Shown in pieces: positions 20,291 to 29,336 of a stretch of DNA of 64,000 bases. Position 1 is the first letter of the stretch; each line of letters begins with the position of its first letter. The notes below the pieces were generated by a model that was given only the letters and a program-made list of their open reading frames with translations, searched no databases and was not told the DNA's origin. Source of the DNA: Naegleria lovaniensis (lineage: Eukaryota; Heterolobosea; Eutetramitea; Acrasida; Naegleriidae); NCBI RefSeq assembly GCF_003324165.1, contig NW_025407828.1:558001-622000 (forward strand). The letters run 5' to 3'. Position numbers and translations under genes: made by a program.

Positions 20291-22093
20291 TTATTGCTGC
20301 AAATTCTTTTCTTTCTTTTTCTGCTTGGCAGATGAAGGCAAGAAGTGATAAAACACTAAATCATTGGAATCATCTTGTCCATGAAATTGCCACTTGTCAT
20401 CTTTTCGGAATGTACTCGTACTTTGAAAATGACCTCTAAACAACTTGGATTTTCTCTTCTTCTTCACAGCTGCATTGTCCAACGTCGGTGAAGCACTCGC
20501 TGAAACAGAAGAAGATGAAGGAGAATTGATTTTGTTTCCATTCAAGATATTCATGCTACTACTGGTAGAACTACTTGGACTATTGAGAGAAGCCTGATTC
20601 ATCATGGTATTCAGCTCACTTGGGGAATTCATTCCACCACTATTGGGATGAAAACTATGAAACATGAAAGGAGGGGAGGTTGAAAAGGAATTGGGAGAAG
20701 ATGAAAAGGTTCGTTGATGATGATGAGAAGGTACCGTAAAAGTGTTGCTATTGTTTAAGGTCATGATGGGTGGTTCTTCCGAATGCTCTGAGGTTATCAA
20801 AGTTAAGGAAGAGGATGGTTGAGAATACAAGGAAGAAGACGAGGAAGGAATGAAATTCATATAGAGGCTCGCATTGGTGGGTTGAGGATTTTTGTTTGAG
20901 AAGGATGAAAAGGAACTACAACTTTGACTTCTTCTCCGATGAGAGGATGGATTGGCTACTGAGGTACGCGTTCGTTGTTGTTGTTGTTGTTTGTGATTGT
21001 TATTGTTGTTATAATTGAGATTTTGGAGGTTGTTATAATTGAGTGATTGTTGTAAGTATTGAGAGGAGGAATGGTTATTGTAATGGTGAGCATCTTGTGG
21101 AGTAGTGGTCGCATGACTTGATTGGTTGTAACAGGTGGTCCTTACTGATTGCTGAGAACCGATCATTGTTGGAGATTCTTCATACAAACATTGAGTGTGG
21201 TTCTGTTGTTGTTGCTGTTGTTGTGGATCATTCCTGAATGGTGGTTGTTGAGGCTGTGGATCCACATCAACATCTGTAATGGAATGTATCACAGCAGCTG
21301 TGGATGTAGAACCAATCATCATGATTCCTTCTTCCTCATTCATGAATGGTGCTTGTTGTTGTTGTTGAGGCTGAATCAATGGAGAGGATATTTGAGGCTG
21401 AAAGAAGAAGGCTTTTTCAATGACATTCAATTCAGCTTCATCAAACGATAAATTCAAAGGAAAGAGAGGAGAGGAATCTGTCGTGGTTGTTGAGGAAGAG
21501 GATAGAGAGGAATCAACACTTGAGCTGGGAACCATGAGAAGGAGAGGGTTGAAAGAATTCAATGTATTGGCACTTGAGTTGTTACTACCAAATGAAGTTG
21601 AGGAAAAAGAATTGGTTGTAGTAGTGGTAGAAGTAGTAGTAGTACTGACTGGATTGAAGGGATGATGATGAATCAGAGCATCCATGGGTTCATCCAAAAA
21701 AGTATATTCAGGGCGATGAAGAGATGTCATGATGGAACCATTGAGTTCATCATGATGATTTGAGCAAGTCAATGGAAAAGAGGATCCTGTATGACGTGGT
21801 TGTAAGGAAGAGAGATCAAAACAATTCATCTCTTGACTTTCCATCATCACGGTCTCATCTCTTTGAGGGTAATTACTATTGAATTCCATCATCATGGTAG
21901 AACAAGATGAACCATTCACGACTTCATTCATCATGGAATCTGCAGCCTCATCATCTTCGAATGTAGTAGAGAATACTCTCTTCTGAATAGTATGATCAGA
22001 AGGACTATTCCTCAATGTCTTGTCATTATGATTCACTTGGAATGAATCAATTAATGATCCATAAGTGTTGTTATAAGGATTGTTTGACCTCAT
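20291..22093 (-). CDS. Q/N/S-rich low-complexity protein, function unknown
   Basis: This 600-residue single-exon protein is dominated by Gln, Asn, Ser, Thr and His tracts. There is no globular domain except perhaps the last 60 residues, where the basic run KKKRKSKLFRGHF is followed by KDDKWQFHGQDD and a Lys-rich tail. The basic run could be a nuclear localisation signal. Such composition is common for transcription or RNA-binding scaffolds, but nothing in the sequence assigns a role. The start is the ATG at 22093. The opposite strand is also open in places because of CAA/TTG repeats; those frames are shadows. Confidence 0.65.
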   Translation of the reverse strand: MRSNNPYNNTYGSLIDSFQVNHNDKTLRNSPSDHTIQKRVFSTTFEDDEAADSMMNEVVNGSSCSTMMMEFNSNYPQRDETVMMESQEMNCFDLSSLQPRHTGSSFPLTCSNHHDELNGSIMTSLHRPEYTFLDEPMDALIHHHPFNPVSTTTTSTTTTTNSFSSTSFGSNNSSANTLNSFNPLLLMVPSSSVDSSLSSSSTTTTDSSPLFPLNLSFDEAELNVIEKAFFFQPQISSPLIQPQQQQQAPFMNEEEGIMMIGSTSTAAVIHSITDVDVDPQPQQPPFRNDPQQQQQQQNHTQCLYEESPTMIGSQQSVRTTCYNQSSHATTTPQDAHHYNNHSSSQYLQQSLNYNNLQNLNYNNNNNHKQQQQQRTRTSVANPSSHRRRSQSCSSFSSFSNKNPQPTNASLYMNFIPSSSSSLYSQPSSSLTLITSEHSEEPPIMTLNNSNTFTVPSHHHQRTFSSSPNSFSTSPPFMFHSFHPNSGGMNSPSELNTMMNQASLNSPSSSTSSSMNILNGNKINSPSSSSVSASASPTLDNAAVKKKRKSKLFRGHFQSTSTFRKDDKWQFHGQDDSNDLVFYHFLPSSAKQKKKEKNLQQ

Positions 22094-22783
22094 TATAGAT
22101 AATGTTTGGAGATGTTGTAGTTGTTATTGAATTATATAAACACAAATTGGTTTGGGTGGATTCTTCTAATTGGACACTAAGAATGAAACACCAACTCCAA
22201 GTATCAAAATGATATCGTTACAATGATAGTATGGGTTGTTGTTGTCTTGTATTGAGGTTCTTCTTTTTAACAAGAAATTCAACAAAAATCCTCAACATGC
22301 AAGTATGCAACATTTGGCAACCATTGACGTGTTTGTAGAAAATTTCAGAAAACAACATTTGAGGTATGCGTACATGTGTGAGTGGATTGTAAAAGTGGTT
22401 GGATTCCATGATGTTGAGAGATGTTGATACTTACAAAAATTGTTGGTTGTTGATCAATTATGGAAACGGACGGGTCGTTAATTGTTGAGCCTTTAGCTCT
22501 TTTTGAAAATCTGAAAGAATTGTTGTTGCTGTTGTGATTGACTCGAGCCGAGATTCAATTTCTTTCTCTCTTTCAATTAATGAATATAAAGGGAACAAGG
22601 ACTGCGGTCAATAACTCTCTCGAGGTATGTTGGATGATTTGAAATTATGAAATAGGACTACTCTCAGAGAGAGATGTTATTAACAGCAGCAGTAATCATC
22701 CACTGAAATGTATAATCATAGACGTGTGTCAATGCAAATAATTATTATTTGGATTCTCAATGCACTGTGAGTCTCTCTCGGTT
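22094..22783. other. Region between the Q/N-rich gene and the gap; nothing certain
   Basis: This stretch likely holds the promoter and 5' UTR of the minus-strand gene ending at 22093. Two short open frames (about 63 codons, 22218-22427) overlap on opposite strands and look accidental. CT-rich and GA-rich runs (TCTTTCTCTC near 22561, CTCTCTCGAGG near 22615, CAGAGAGAG near 22665) occur before the gap. No RNA gene was seen. Confidence 0.3.
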
Positions 22784-23525
22784 NNNNNNNNNNNNNNNNN
22801 NNNNNNNNNNNNNNNNNNNNNNNNNNNNNNNNNNNNNNNNNNNNNNNNNNNNNNNNNNNNNNNNNNNNNNNNNNNNNNNNNNNNNNNNNNNNNNNNNNNN
22901 NNNNNNNNNNNNNNNNNNNNNNNNNNNNNNNNNNNNNNNNNNNNNNNNNNNNNNNNNNNNNNNNNNNNNNNNNNNNNNNNNNNNNNNNNNNNNNNNNNNN
23001 NNNNNNNNNNNNNNNNNNNNNNNNNNNNNNNNNNNNNNNNNNNNNNNNNNNNNNNNNNNNNNNNNNNNNNNNNNNNNNNNNNNNNNNNNNNNNNNNNNNN
23101 NNNNNNNNNNNNNNNNNNNNNNNNNNNNNNNNNNNNNNNNNNNNNNNNNNNNNNNNNNNNNNNNNNNNNNNNNNNNNNNNNNNNNNNNNNNNNNNNNNNN
23201 NNNNNNNNNNNNNNNNNNNNNNNNNNNNNNNNNNNNNNNNNNNNNNNNNNNNNNNNNNNNNNNNNNNNNNNNNNNNNNNNNNNNNNNNNNNNNNNNNNNN
23301 NNNNNNNNNNNNNNNNNNNNNNNNNNNNNNNNNNNNNNNNNNNNNNNNNNNNNNNNNNNNNNNNNNNNNNNNNNNNNNNNNNNNNNNNNNNNNNNNNNNN
23401 NNNNNNNNNNNNNNNNNNNNNNNNNNNNNNNNNNNNNNNNNNNNNNNNNNNNNNNNNNNNNNNNNNNNNNNNNNNNNNNNNNNNNNNNNNNNNNNNNNNN
23501 NNNNNNNNNNNNNNNNNNNNNNNNN
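22784..23525. other. Assembly gap (742 Ns)
   Basis: All bases are unknown. Open frames spanning it are artefacts. A gene fragment could lie inside: the right edge (23526-23594) is open on the minus strand, with no ATG in some frames. Nothing can be assigned. Confidence 0.99.
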
Positions 23526-23714
23526 TCGTCTCCTGGTACGACCATGTCGCGAAGAGTTTGAGTAATTTTGGTTGCAAGCCAATGTTGGAATCATCTACAG
23601 TATAGTTGTGTCTCTTTAAATTTTGAGTGACACATGGTGTAAATTACTTTCCAATTCGATCGTGTGTGTGAAATTTGTTTCAATGAATGGCATCCTCATG
23701 CATGAACCAAGAAC

Positions 23715-25142
23715 TCATAGAAAAATATGAACACCATTATGATCGGTCACATAGAGCTCTCCAGTCTTGGAATTCAAACATAATCCAAATGGACGAACCA
23801 ATGCAAACGGAATACTCGACTTGGAATTGTTTGAAAACACTGTTTTCGTGAGAGCTAGTACTTGTCGATTGTTGGAAATTAGAGTTTGTTTCAAATCCAA
23901 CACCACAATAGAATCGTCGTGACACACCAATACATGTTGTGAATAAGGATCGTAGAGAATTCCTTGAGGATTACAAAAATTGGTGTCAAGTGTTGTTAAT
24001 AATTCTGTTGGTTCAACTTGTTGTGTGGATCTTGATGATAAATTATGTGGTTCTGGAGTGTGTGAATATTTTGTAAATTTTTGAATGACTTTCCAAATAT
24101 TACATTGTAAAGTTCTTTCACTCACGAATGAATCCATAGGCAAACATGGATTTCTACATTCCAAAATTGTTAAACAATGATTCGATTGTTCCGTCACGAG
24201 TAATCGAAACGGTGCAAAATTATACATTTCAAAATTCTCCTCAAAACCATTGTAAAAAACAGCCATTGCAAATGGACTGCTTAATGCATCACGTGATACA
24301 TAATCCACTCGAATTTTCCCTAATATCTCACCATTACTCGTGCGTAATATTAAAATATAATCGAATTCCATGTCAGTAATCAATAATTGACCTTGTGATT
24401 CACATTTGGTTGATTTTCTGCTTGAACGTGCTGGAATTTCCAAATTTCTCTTCATGACACACATGGATCCTGGATATCTAAATCTTGGTGGTTCGGAATA
24501 CCACTTCAAGAAGGGAATCAATTCCAAATCATCAAATTGTAATTGAGGTTGTTGCTGTTGTTTCGAATATTTCACACAATCTCGCAAACGATATTTCAGA
24601 ACAAGACCTGATGAATTAGCACAATACAAGGCATCTTCCCATCGATCGTTGGAGATGGTTTTACGTGAATCTTCTTCATTATTTCCATATTCAATTTTTT
24701 CAGAATTTACTGTAAAACAAACAACATCCTGTTGTGCTTGAACGGAAAAATTCGACACGTAACGTTTTGTGTCTAAATCAAAGATTTGAATGTGATCCAA
24801 AGAACATGTTCCAATGAGAAGACAATTACATTCGTGAGAGATGGCGATATGTGTCGGAGTGGGATCAAACAGTTCCAGATCGTGATTGTTTTGAATGGTT
24901 TCTTGTTGGTGGTGTAACGTTGATGGTGTTGCTTCGTGTTCTTCATGATTGTTGAGTGAAAAAGATCGGACATGATGAAATGCATTGGAGAAGGGAATGT
25001 ATTGATGAGAGGAGAATTGACTACAAGATAATTTACAAGATAACCATTCTCGTATATACAAGGGTTCTGTTTCTTTTGAAAAGTCTTGTAGAAGGATGGT
25101 GGTGCATGAGTGTTGTGTGAGGTCTGAATGCGTGAATGACAT
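23715..25142 (-). CDS. NHL/beta-propeller-like protein, second family member
   Basis: The 475-residue intronless protein starts at the ATG at 25142. It shares its plan with the protein at 8343-9383: a short lead, a strand pair around HECNCLLIGTCSLDHIQIFD (compare GCNCLLILNNDHLFIFD in the other), then repeated blades. It ends in LCLNSKTGELYVTDHNGVHI. Two longer linkers with Gln or His/Glu runs are inserted. No membrane segment or signal peptide is seen. The biochemical role is unknown; propellers of this kind act as binding platforms. The gene ends about 190 bases from the assembly gap and begins about 100 bases from the 3' end of the RBR ligase gene, same strand. Confidence 0.75.
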   Translation of the reverse strand: MSFTHSDLTQHSCTTILLQDFSKETEPLYIREWLSCKLSCSQFSSHQYIPFSNAFHHVRSFSLNNHEEHEATPSTLHHQQETIQNNHDLELFDPTPTHIAISHECNCLLIGTCSLDHIQIFDLDTKRYVSNFSVQAQQDVVCFTVNSEKIEYGNNEEDSRKTISNDRWEDALYCANSSGLVLKYRLRDCVKYSKQQQQPQLQFDDLELIPFLKWYSEPPRFRYPGSMCVMKRNLEIPARSSRKSTKCESQGQLLITDMEFDYILILRTSNGEILGKIRVDYVSRDALSSPFAMAVFYNGFEENFEMYNFAPFRLLVTEQSNHCLTILECRNPCLPMDSFVSERTLQCNIWKVIQKFTKYSHTPEPHNLSSRSTQQVEPTELLTTLDTNFCNPQGILYDPYSQHVLVCHDDSIVVLDLKQTLISNNRQVLALTKTVFSNNSKSSIPFALVRPFGLCLNSKTGELYVTDHNGVHIFL

Positions 25143-25239
25143 TTTTTCAACGTGATTGTTGTGAAACGTTGGAGTTTATTGGTTTGAAACATTTCCAAGA
25201 TTTGACGAGTAAGGATAGAGTTGGGAGTTCATATTGCAA

Positions 25240-27609
25240 TTACAGCTTGGACATTTCCATATTTTCAATGACTGACTTGAGACCTTCCAATTGTTTGGTC
25301 ACTGCATCGACGTGTGGTTTCATAATGTATTGTTCTGCATAGATTTTCATTTTGGAAACATCTGTCATGTAATTGCTCCACGTATTGTCTGTCATAAAGT
25401 CAAGTTTTACCAATAGTTGTGAAACTGCCTTTTCCAAATTTGAAATGTGTGTATCAAAGAGTGCAAATTGACTTTCCTTAATTTTCTTCTTCTTCTTGAG
25501 AGAATCATTGGAATATCTGTGAACCTGGTCCAATTGAATCAATTCCATGTTAAATGCACAAAAAGCATACACGTAAGCTCCATAGAGGAACCTTCGAGCT
25601 GTTTTCACCGTTGTCAACGCCTCATCAACCCAAAATAAATACTTGTATGGTACATCGGTGTGAACATAAATATCTGCCTTAAATTGTTGTAATTGGTTTT
25701 TCATGTAATGATTGGATCGTTCTCGTTCCAGCCATCCATTATGTTCGCCCATCTTTTCTTGATAGTAAATGTAATGCTTGTAGAGTTTTTGTTGAATTTC
25801 TCCTGACTTGTCAAGATGTAGAGTGGTGGAAGTAAATTGCACAATCTTTTCCTTACAATTTTCAAAGTTGTGATTATTCCAATTTCCAAAACAAAGCCAA
25901 CAAAATTCGTGACGACACATAGAGCAAGTCATGTGATTGCAACCACCATTCTTGTTAATTAATCTCTTACACTTTGGACAGGGCTTGGTATTCTTTTGAA
26001 TAAAATCATAACTGGCGCCTTCGGTCATGGAAGATGATTTCTTTGAGAACTCTTCAAACATTTCACAGGTTGCTGGATAGTGAGGAGCTTTTCCACATTG
26101 GAAGCAAAACAAAGTGTCACATGGCACGCATCGTACTTTGTGAAGAGGAATATCGACTGTCTTTTTGATGACACATTTGCATCCAGGAGCATTTGGACAT
26201 CGCGTCACCAGAAAGTGATCATTCACGTAAGTGTCAACTCTGTTTTCAATATATTTCATTTTGATTCTTTCATCCTCTCGCTTGGCATTAAATGACTTGG
26301 CATTCTTGAAGAAGGAAAATATAAAGTCTTGAGTGAGAGCAGTGTTGCATTCCATACAGTTAATTCTTGTCTGACCTAACCCAGCGGTTTCCTTAATTTT
26401 AACTTCCAGATATCCTCTCCAACATGGCTCACAAAATTTGTGACCACACACTGGGTTCTTTCTCATGGGAACGTCGTCACAGAAGCATGATGGACAGGTG
26501 GGATCGTCATCCTCCTCTTCATAGGATTGAGCGTTCTGTGATGAATCGCTTACCGATGATTCTCCCAGAAAAGTGGTCTTAAATGCTTCATAGGGAACTC
26601 CACACTTTTTGCACACAAATTCAACACCATGTTCCCAATAATCGTGGGATAATGATTCAGCTCTCCATCGATATTGCTTCAGCATGGCCAAAATGAACTC
26701 GTCTCCATATCCACTCTCTTGCACATGATTTAATTGCAGTAAATCCTTTGCATTTTGAATTTCAGTTTCTTGATCTTTCATAATGTCATATTCGTTCATC
26801 AATACTTTGTATGATTTTGCGTCTTGTTTTCGTTTCTTGTATTGTTCCCACAAATGCTCCAATGTTTCTTCTTCTTTAGAAATGTTAATGATATAATTTG
26901 GATCCACAGCATTTCTACGTAATTCTGAAGCAATAGTTTGTGATTGAATTTGTTCTTCATCATAAGCAGAGGCATCCACGAGTTCAATCACAATATTATC
27001 ATTGTCGTCACATGCAAAAACATTTTCTTCGTCTTCGTTGGGATCTTTATAGACCACTTCTTCTTCCTCTTCGACAATGTCTTCTTCATGAATTTCATCA
27101 TTACTATCCAGTTCATATTCATCACCGACATATTCTTCATCATTTTTCAAATCTCCGCTGCTCATTGTGGTAGTCTCTTCTTTCTCAATATCCTTCTTTT
27201 TATTTCCTCCATCATCTTCAATAATCACAAGCTCCTCTTTGGAGGAGTTGTCAAGTTGCGGTTGTTTGTTAGATACTGGATCAGGAGGCTGATCCGAGCT
27301 TGTACTTGACGAGGCTTGTGGAATATTGTTGTTATTGCTACTATTATCATCTTTGGTTGTTGGTGTTTCATTGTTGTTTTCAGAAGTTTTAGAGAGCTCA
27401 TCTTCTTGCATCATGATCAATCGGCCAATGGTCTGACCTTCATCCCGGTCTTCTTGTAAATAGATTTTTAAAATTTCATTCGGGGTTCGTGCAGGGAATA
27501 GTTCATGAATAGAGAGAACAGCATTTCGGACCAAGTCCTTCTCCTCTTGCGACCATGAATCAAACTTGGATGATTTCTTTGGTTTTGTGGATGAAGTCTT
27601 TCTCGTCAT
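25240..27609 (-). CDS. RBR-type E3 ubiquitin ligase, Ariadne-like
   Basis: The 789-residue protein starts at the ATG at 27609 (MTRKTSSTKPKKS); codons before it lack an ATG. The head has a helical piece (ELFPARTPNEILKIYL) like a CUE/UBA domain, then a Ser/Asn and strongly acidic region to about residue 230. RING1 begins at CPSCFCDDVPM with CGHKFCEPCW. The IBR holds CPNAPGCKCVI, RCVPC and FCFQCG. RING2 is CPKCKRLINKNGGCNHMTC, with the Cys after GG as the catalytic thioester residue, and ends CRHEFCWLC. The C-terminal helical part fits the Ariadne domain that autoinhibits HHARI/ARIH proteins. It passes ubiquitin from an E2 through its own Cys to substrates, usually after activation by a neddylated cullin ligase. 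All key Cys are present, so it looks active. Confidence 0.92.
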   Translation of the reverse strand: MTRKTSSTKPKKSSKFDSWSQEEKDLVRNAVLSIHELFPARTPNEILKIYLQEDRDEGQTIGRLIMMQEDELSKTSENNNETPTTKDDNSSNNNNIPQASSSTSSDQPPDPVSNKQPQLDNSSKEELVIIEDDGGNKKKDIEKEETTTMSSGDLKNDEEYVGDEYELDSNDEIHEEDIVEEEEEVVYKDPNEDEENVFACDDNDNIVIELVDASAYDEEQIQSQTIASELRRNAVDPNYIINISKEEETLEHLWEQYKKRKQDAKSYKVLMNEYDIMKDQETEIQNAKDLLQLNHVQESGYGDEFILAMLKQYRWRAESLSHDYWEHGVEFVCKKCGVPYEAFKTTFLGESSVSDSSQNAQSYEEEDDDPTCPSCFCDDVPMRKNPVCGHKFCEPCWRGYLEVKIKETAGLGQTRINCMECNTALTQDFIFSFFKNAKSFNAKREDERIKMKYIENRVDTYVNDHFLVTRCPNAPGCKCVIKKTVDIPLHKVRCVPCDTLFCFQCGKAPHYPATCEMFEEFSKKSSSMTEGASYDFIQKNTKPCPKCKRLINKNGGCNHMTCSMCRHEFCWLCFGNWNNHNFENCKEKIVQFTSTTLHLDKSGEIQQKLYKHYIYYQEKMGEHNGWLERERSNHYMKNQLQQFKADIYVHTDVPYKYLFWVDEALTTVKTARRFLYGAYVYAFCAFNMELIQLDQVHRYSNDSLKKKKKIKESQFALFDTHISNLEKAVSQLLVKLDFMTDNTWSNYMTDVSKMKIYAEQYIMKPHVDAVTKQLEGLKSVIENMEMSKL

Positions 27610-27717
27610 TTTTTTGTTCACGTCTTTGTTGCGAGTTCATGTTAAAAAATGGGCCAATTCTTGAGATTTCAATTTCGGGAATGATATGTTGTGTTAAATT
27701 TATTTCATCACCTTTGA

Positions 27718-29112
27718 TCATGACAATAACGATGATAATTTTTTCCTTGCTTCTAGGATATACTCATCGTCACATTCTTCAGCATCCTCACCAGAGTGGG
27801 CCTCTTGGAATAATCTTTCAAATTCTAAAAAGTGCACACGAGCTTGCTCTAAATGCTGATGATTAAATAGAGTAATGGCGTAATTCAATTCAAACAAATA
27901 ATCACTTTCCATTTCAATGGCTTTCTCGTAGGCGGAGCAGGCATTTTCAAAATCCTCTAGTCGATTCAATGTTATACCCAAGTACATGTAAGTGCTGGCA
28001 AAATTAGGATTCAAATTGATAGAAGTCGAAAAGTAATGAAAGGCTGATGCGTATTGTTTTGTGTTCAAGTGAACAAGGCCTAAATTGTATGAAATGATCC
28101 ATTCAAAAGGTGCCAAATACAGAGCTCTCTTCAGGCATGCTATTGAAGTCACATAATCCAATTTGCCAAAGAAGCACATTCCGATATTATTCCAAAGCTG
28201 TGCAGAGTTTGGGTTCTTTTTAGCTGCAATTCTATACTTGCTCAATGCCACATCCATTTCTCCATGATCTTGAATGATGGATCCTGTAGCTAGAATGGTT
28301 TTTGGGTTCGAAGGATCATGGGAGAGGGAGTTTCCTAAATAATCAAATGCTTTCAAATTATCACCAACTCTCAAATACAACAATCCAACAGTGCTTAATA
28401 ATTCGGGATTTTCTGGAGAGAAGTCAAGAGCTTCAAGATAGATATCAATAGCTTCTTCGTATCGTTCTTGAATTGTGAAAATTTTACCAAGTTCTATGAA
28501 TGTAATGTCGTGTCGATGAATGGAGTTGGCTCTCTGATAACAATCTTCAGCCTTTTCAAATTCACCCAAATTGGCATGGCACAAACCCTTATTGTGATAA
28601 ATTTCCCAGTCTTGAGGTGAGATTTTTTTGGCTTCATCATAAATTTCAATGGCCTCTTTGAATTTACCCAACAAGTACAAGCTCTTTCCGACTTGTTTTA
28701 TATTTTGTGGGTTCATTGGATTTAGAATACATGCTTGTTGAAATAATTGAAGTGATTGAGTGATATCACCTTGCTGCCGTTTGATCAAACCTTTAACGTA
28801 TAAGGCAAATTCACAACGTCCTTCGCTCGATTTAATTTGCTCCTCAATTACTTGTAAACACTCATCAATATCTTGCCGAGTATACAACACATGAATGAGC
28901 CAATTTTTTCTCTCCTTCTCAGCCTCCATATCGGACACTTGTCGTTTAATTTCAACTTTTGTTTGTTGTTGTTGCAACAAGTGTTCCCTAATATCCCGAG
29001 CTAATTCATCATGAAAGTCTGAAGCAGTTCCCTCAGAGTTTGTGATTCCTCCTGCAGCAGCACTGCTACTCGTTGTGTTAGCAACAGCGGAAGGTGGCGA
29101 CGATGTTTGCAT
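27718..29112 (-). CDS. BBS4: BBSome subunit BBS4
   Basis: The 464-residue protein is made of about ten TPRs. Its core matches BBS4 closely as I remember the human protein: FSPENPELLSTVGLLYLRVG, LWNNIGMCFFGK, CLKRALYLAPFEW and YNLGLVHLNTKQYASAFHYF are family hallmarks. A Ser/Ala/Thr-rich N-terminus and an acidic C-terminus (GEDAEECDDEY) flank the repeats. BBS4 is part of the octameric BBSome that moves membrane proteins along the cilium/flagellum by riding on IFT trains. Its presence fits an organism with a flagellate stage. The gene has no intron. Its upstream side is only 224 bases from the Fanzor stop codon, so its promoter must overlap the 3' flank of that element. Confidence 0.93.
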   Translation of the reverse strand: MQTSSPPSAVANTTSSSAAAGGITNSEGTASDFHDELARDIREHLLQQQQTKVEIKRQVSDMEAEKERKNWLIHVLYTRQDIDECLQVIEEQIKSSEGRCEFALYVKGLIKRQQGDITQSLQLFQQACILNPMNPQNIKQVGKSLYLLGKFKEAIEIYDEAKKISPQDWEIYHNKGLCHANLGEFEKAEDCYQRANSIHRHDITFIELGKIFTIQERYEEAIDIYLEALDFSPENPELLSTVGLLYLRVGDNLKAFDYLGNSLSHDPSNPKTILATGSIIQDHGEMDVALSKYRIAAKKNPNSAQLWNNIGMCFFGKLDYVTSIACLKRALYLAPFEWIISYNLGLVHLNTKQYASAFHYFSTSINLNPNFASTYMYLGITLNRLEDFENACSAYEKAIEMESDYLFELNYAITLFNHQHLEQARVHFLEFERLFQEAHSGEDAEECDDEYILEARKKLSSLLS

Positions 29113-29336
29113 TTGGGTGTATTATTTTTTTGCGTCATTGTATTTAATTTTGGCGGGCTGAGGATAGATCTTAACTCTCCAAACCCAAAACCTTACGCCT
29201 TTATTTAAATCAACAATTTGAACAAAACAAACAAATCGAACAAAGTGCTGATCTTGCAAGCAAACACTCAAAGAGTGAAAGCCAGGGGAAAGGACCCAAC
29301 GCACACAAGGTGGGGAAGACCCAACACACAAGGTGC
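29113..29336 (-). ncRNA. Candidate Fanzor guide-RNA (fRNA/omega-RNA) region
   Basis: In Fanzor and TnpB loci the guide RNA is encoded at and just beyond the 3' end of the nuclease gene. Here that flank holds, directly after the stop, two near-identical units on the plus strand: GACCCAACGCACACAAGGTG (29293-29312) and GACCCAACACACAAGGTG (29318-29335). Then come small palindromes CACTC-TTT-GAGTG (about 29266-29278) and CTTGCAAG (about 29254-29261). These could form RNA stems. The exact ends cannot be seen, and the region also serves as the BBS4 upstream region, so this is a candidate only. Confidence 0.3.

Noticed and set aside
22716-23605. Several long open frames on both strands across 22.7-23.6 kb
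   Set aside because: They run through 742 unknown bases; the openness is an artefact of the gap.
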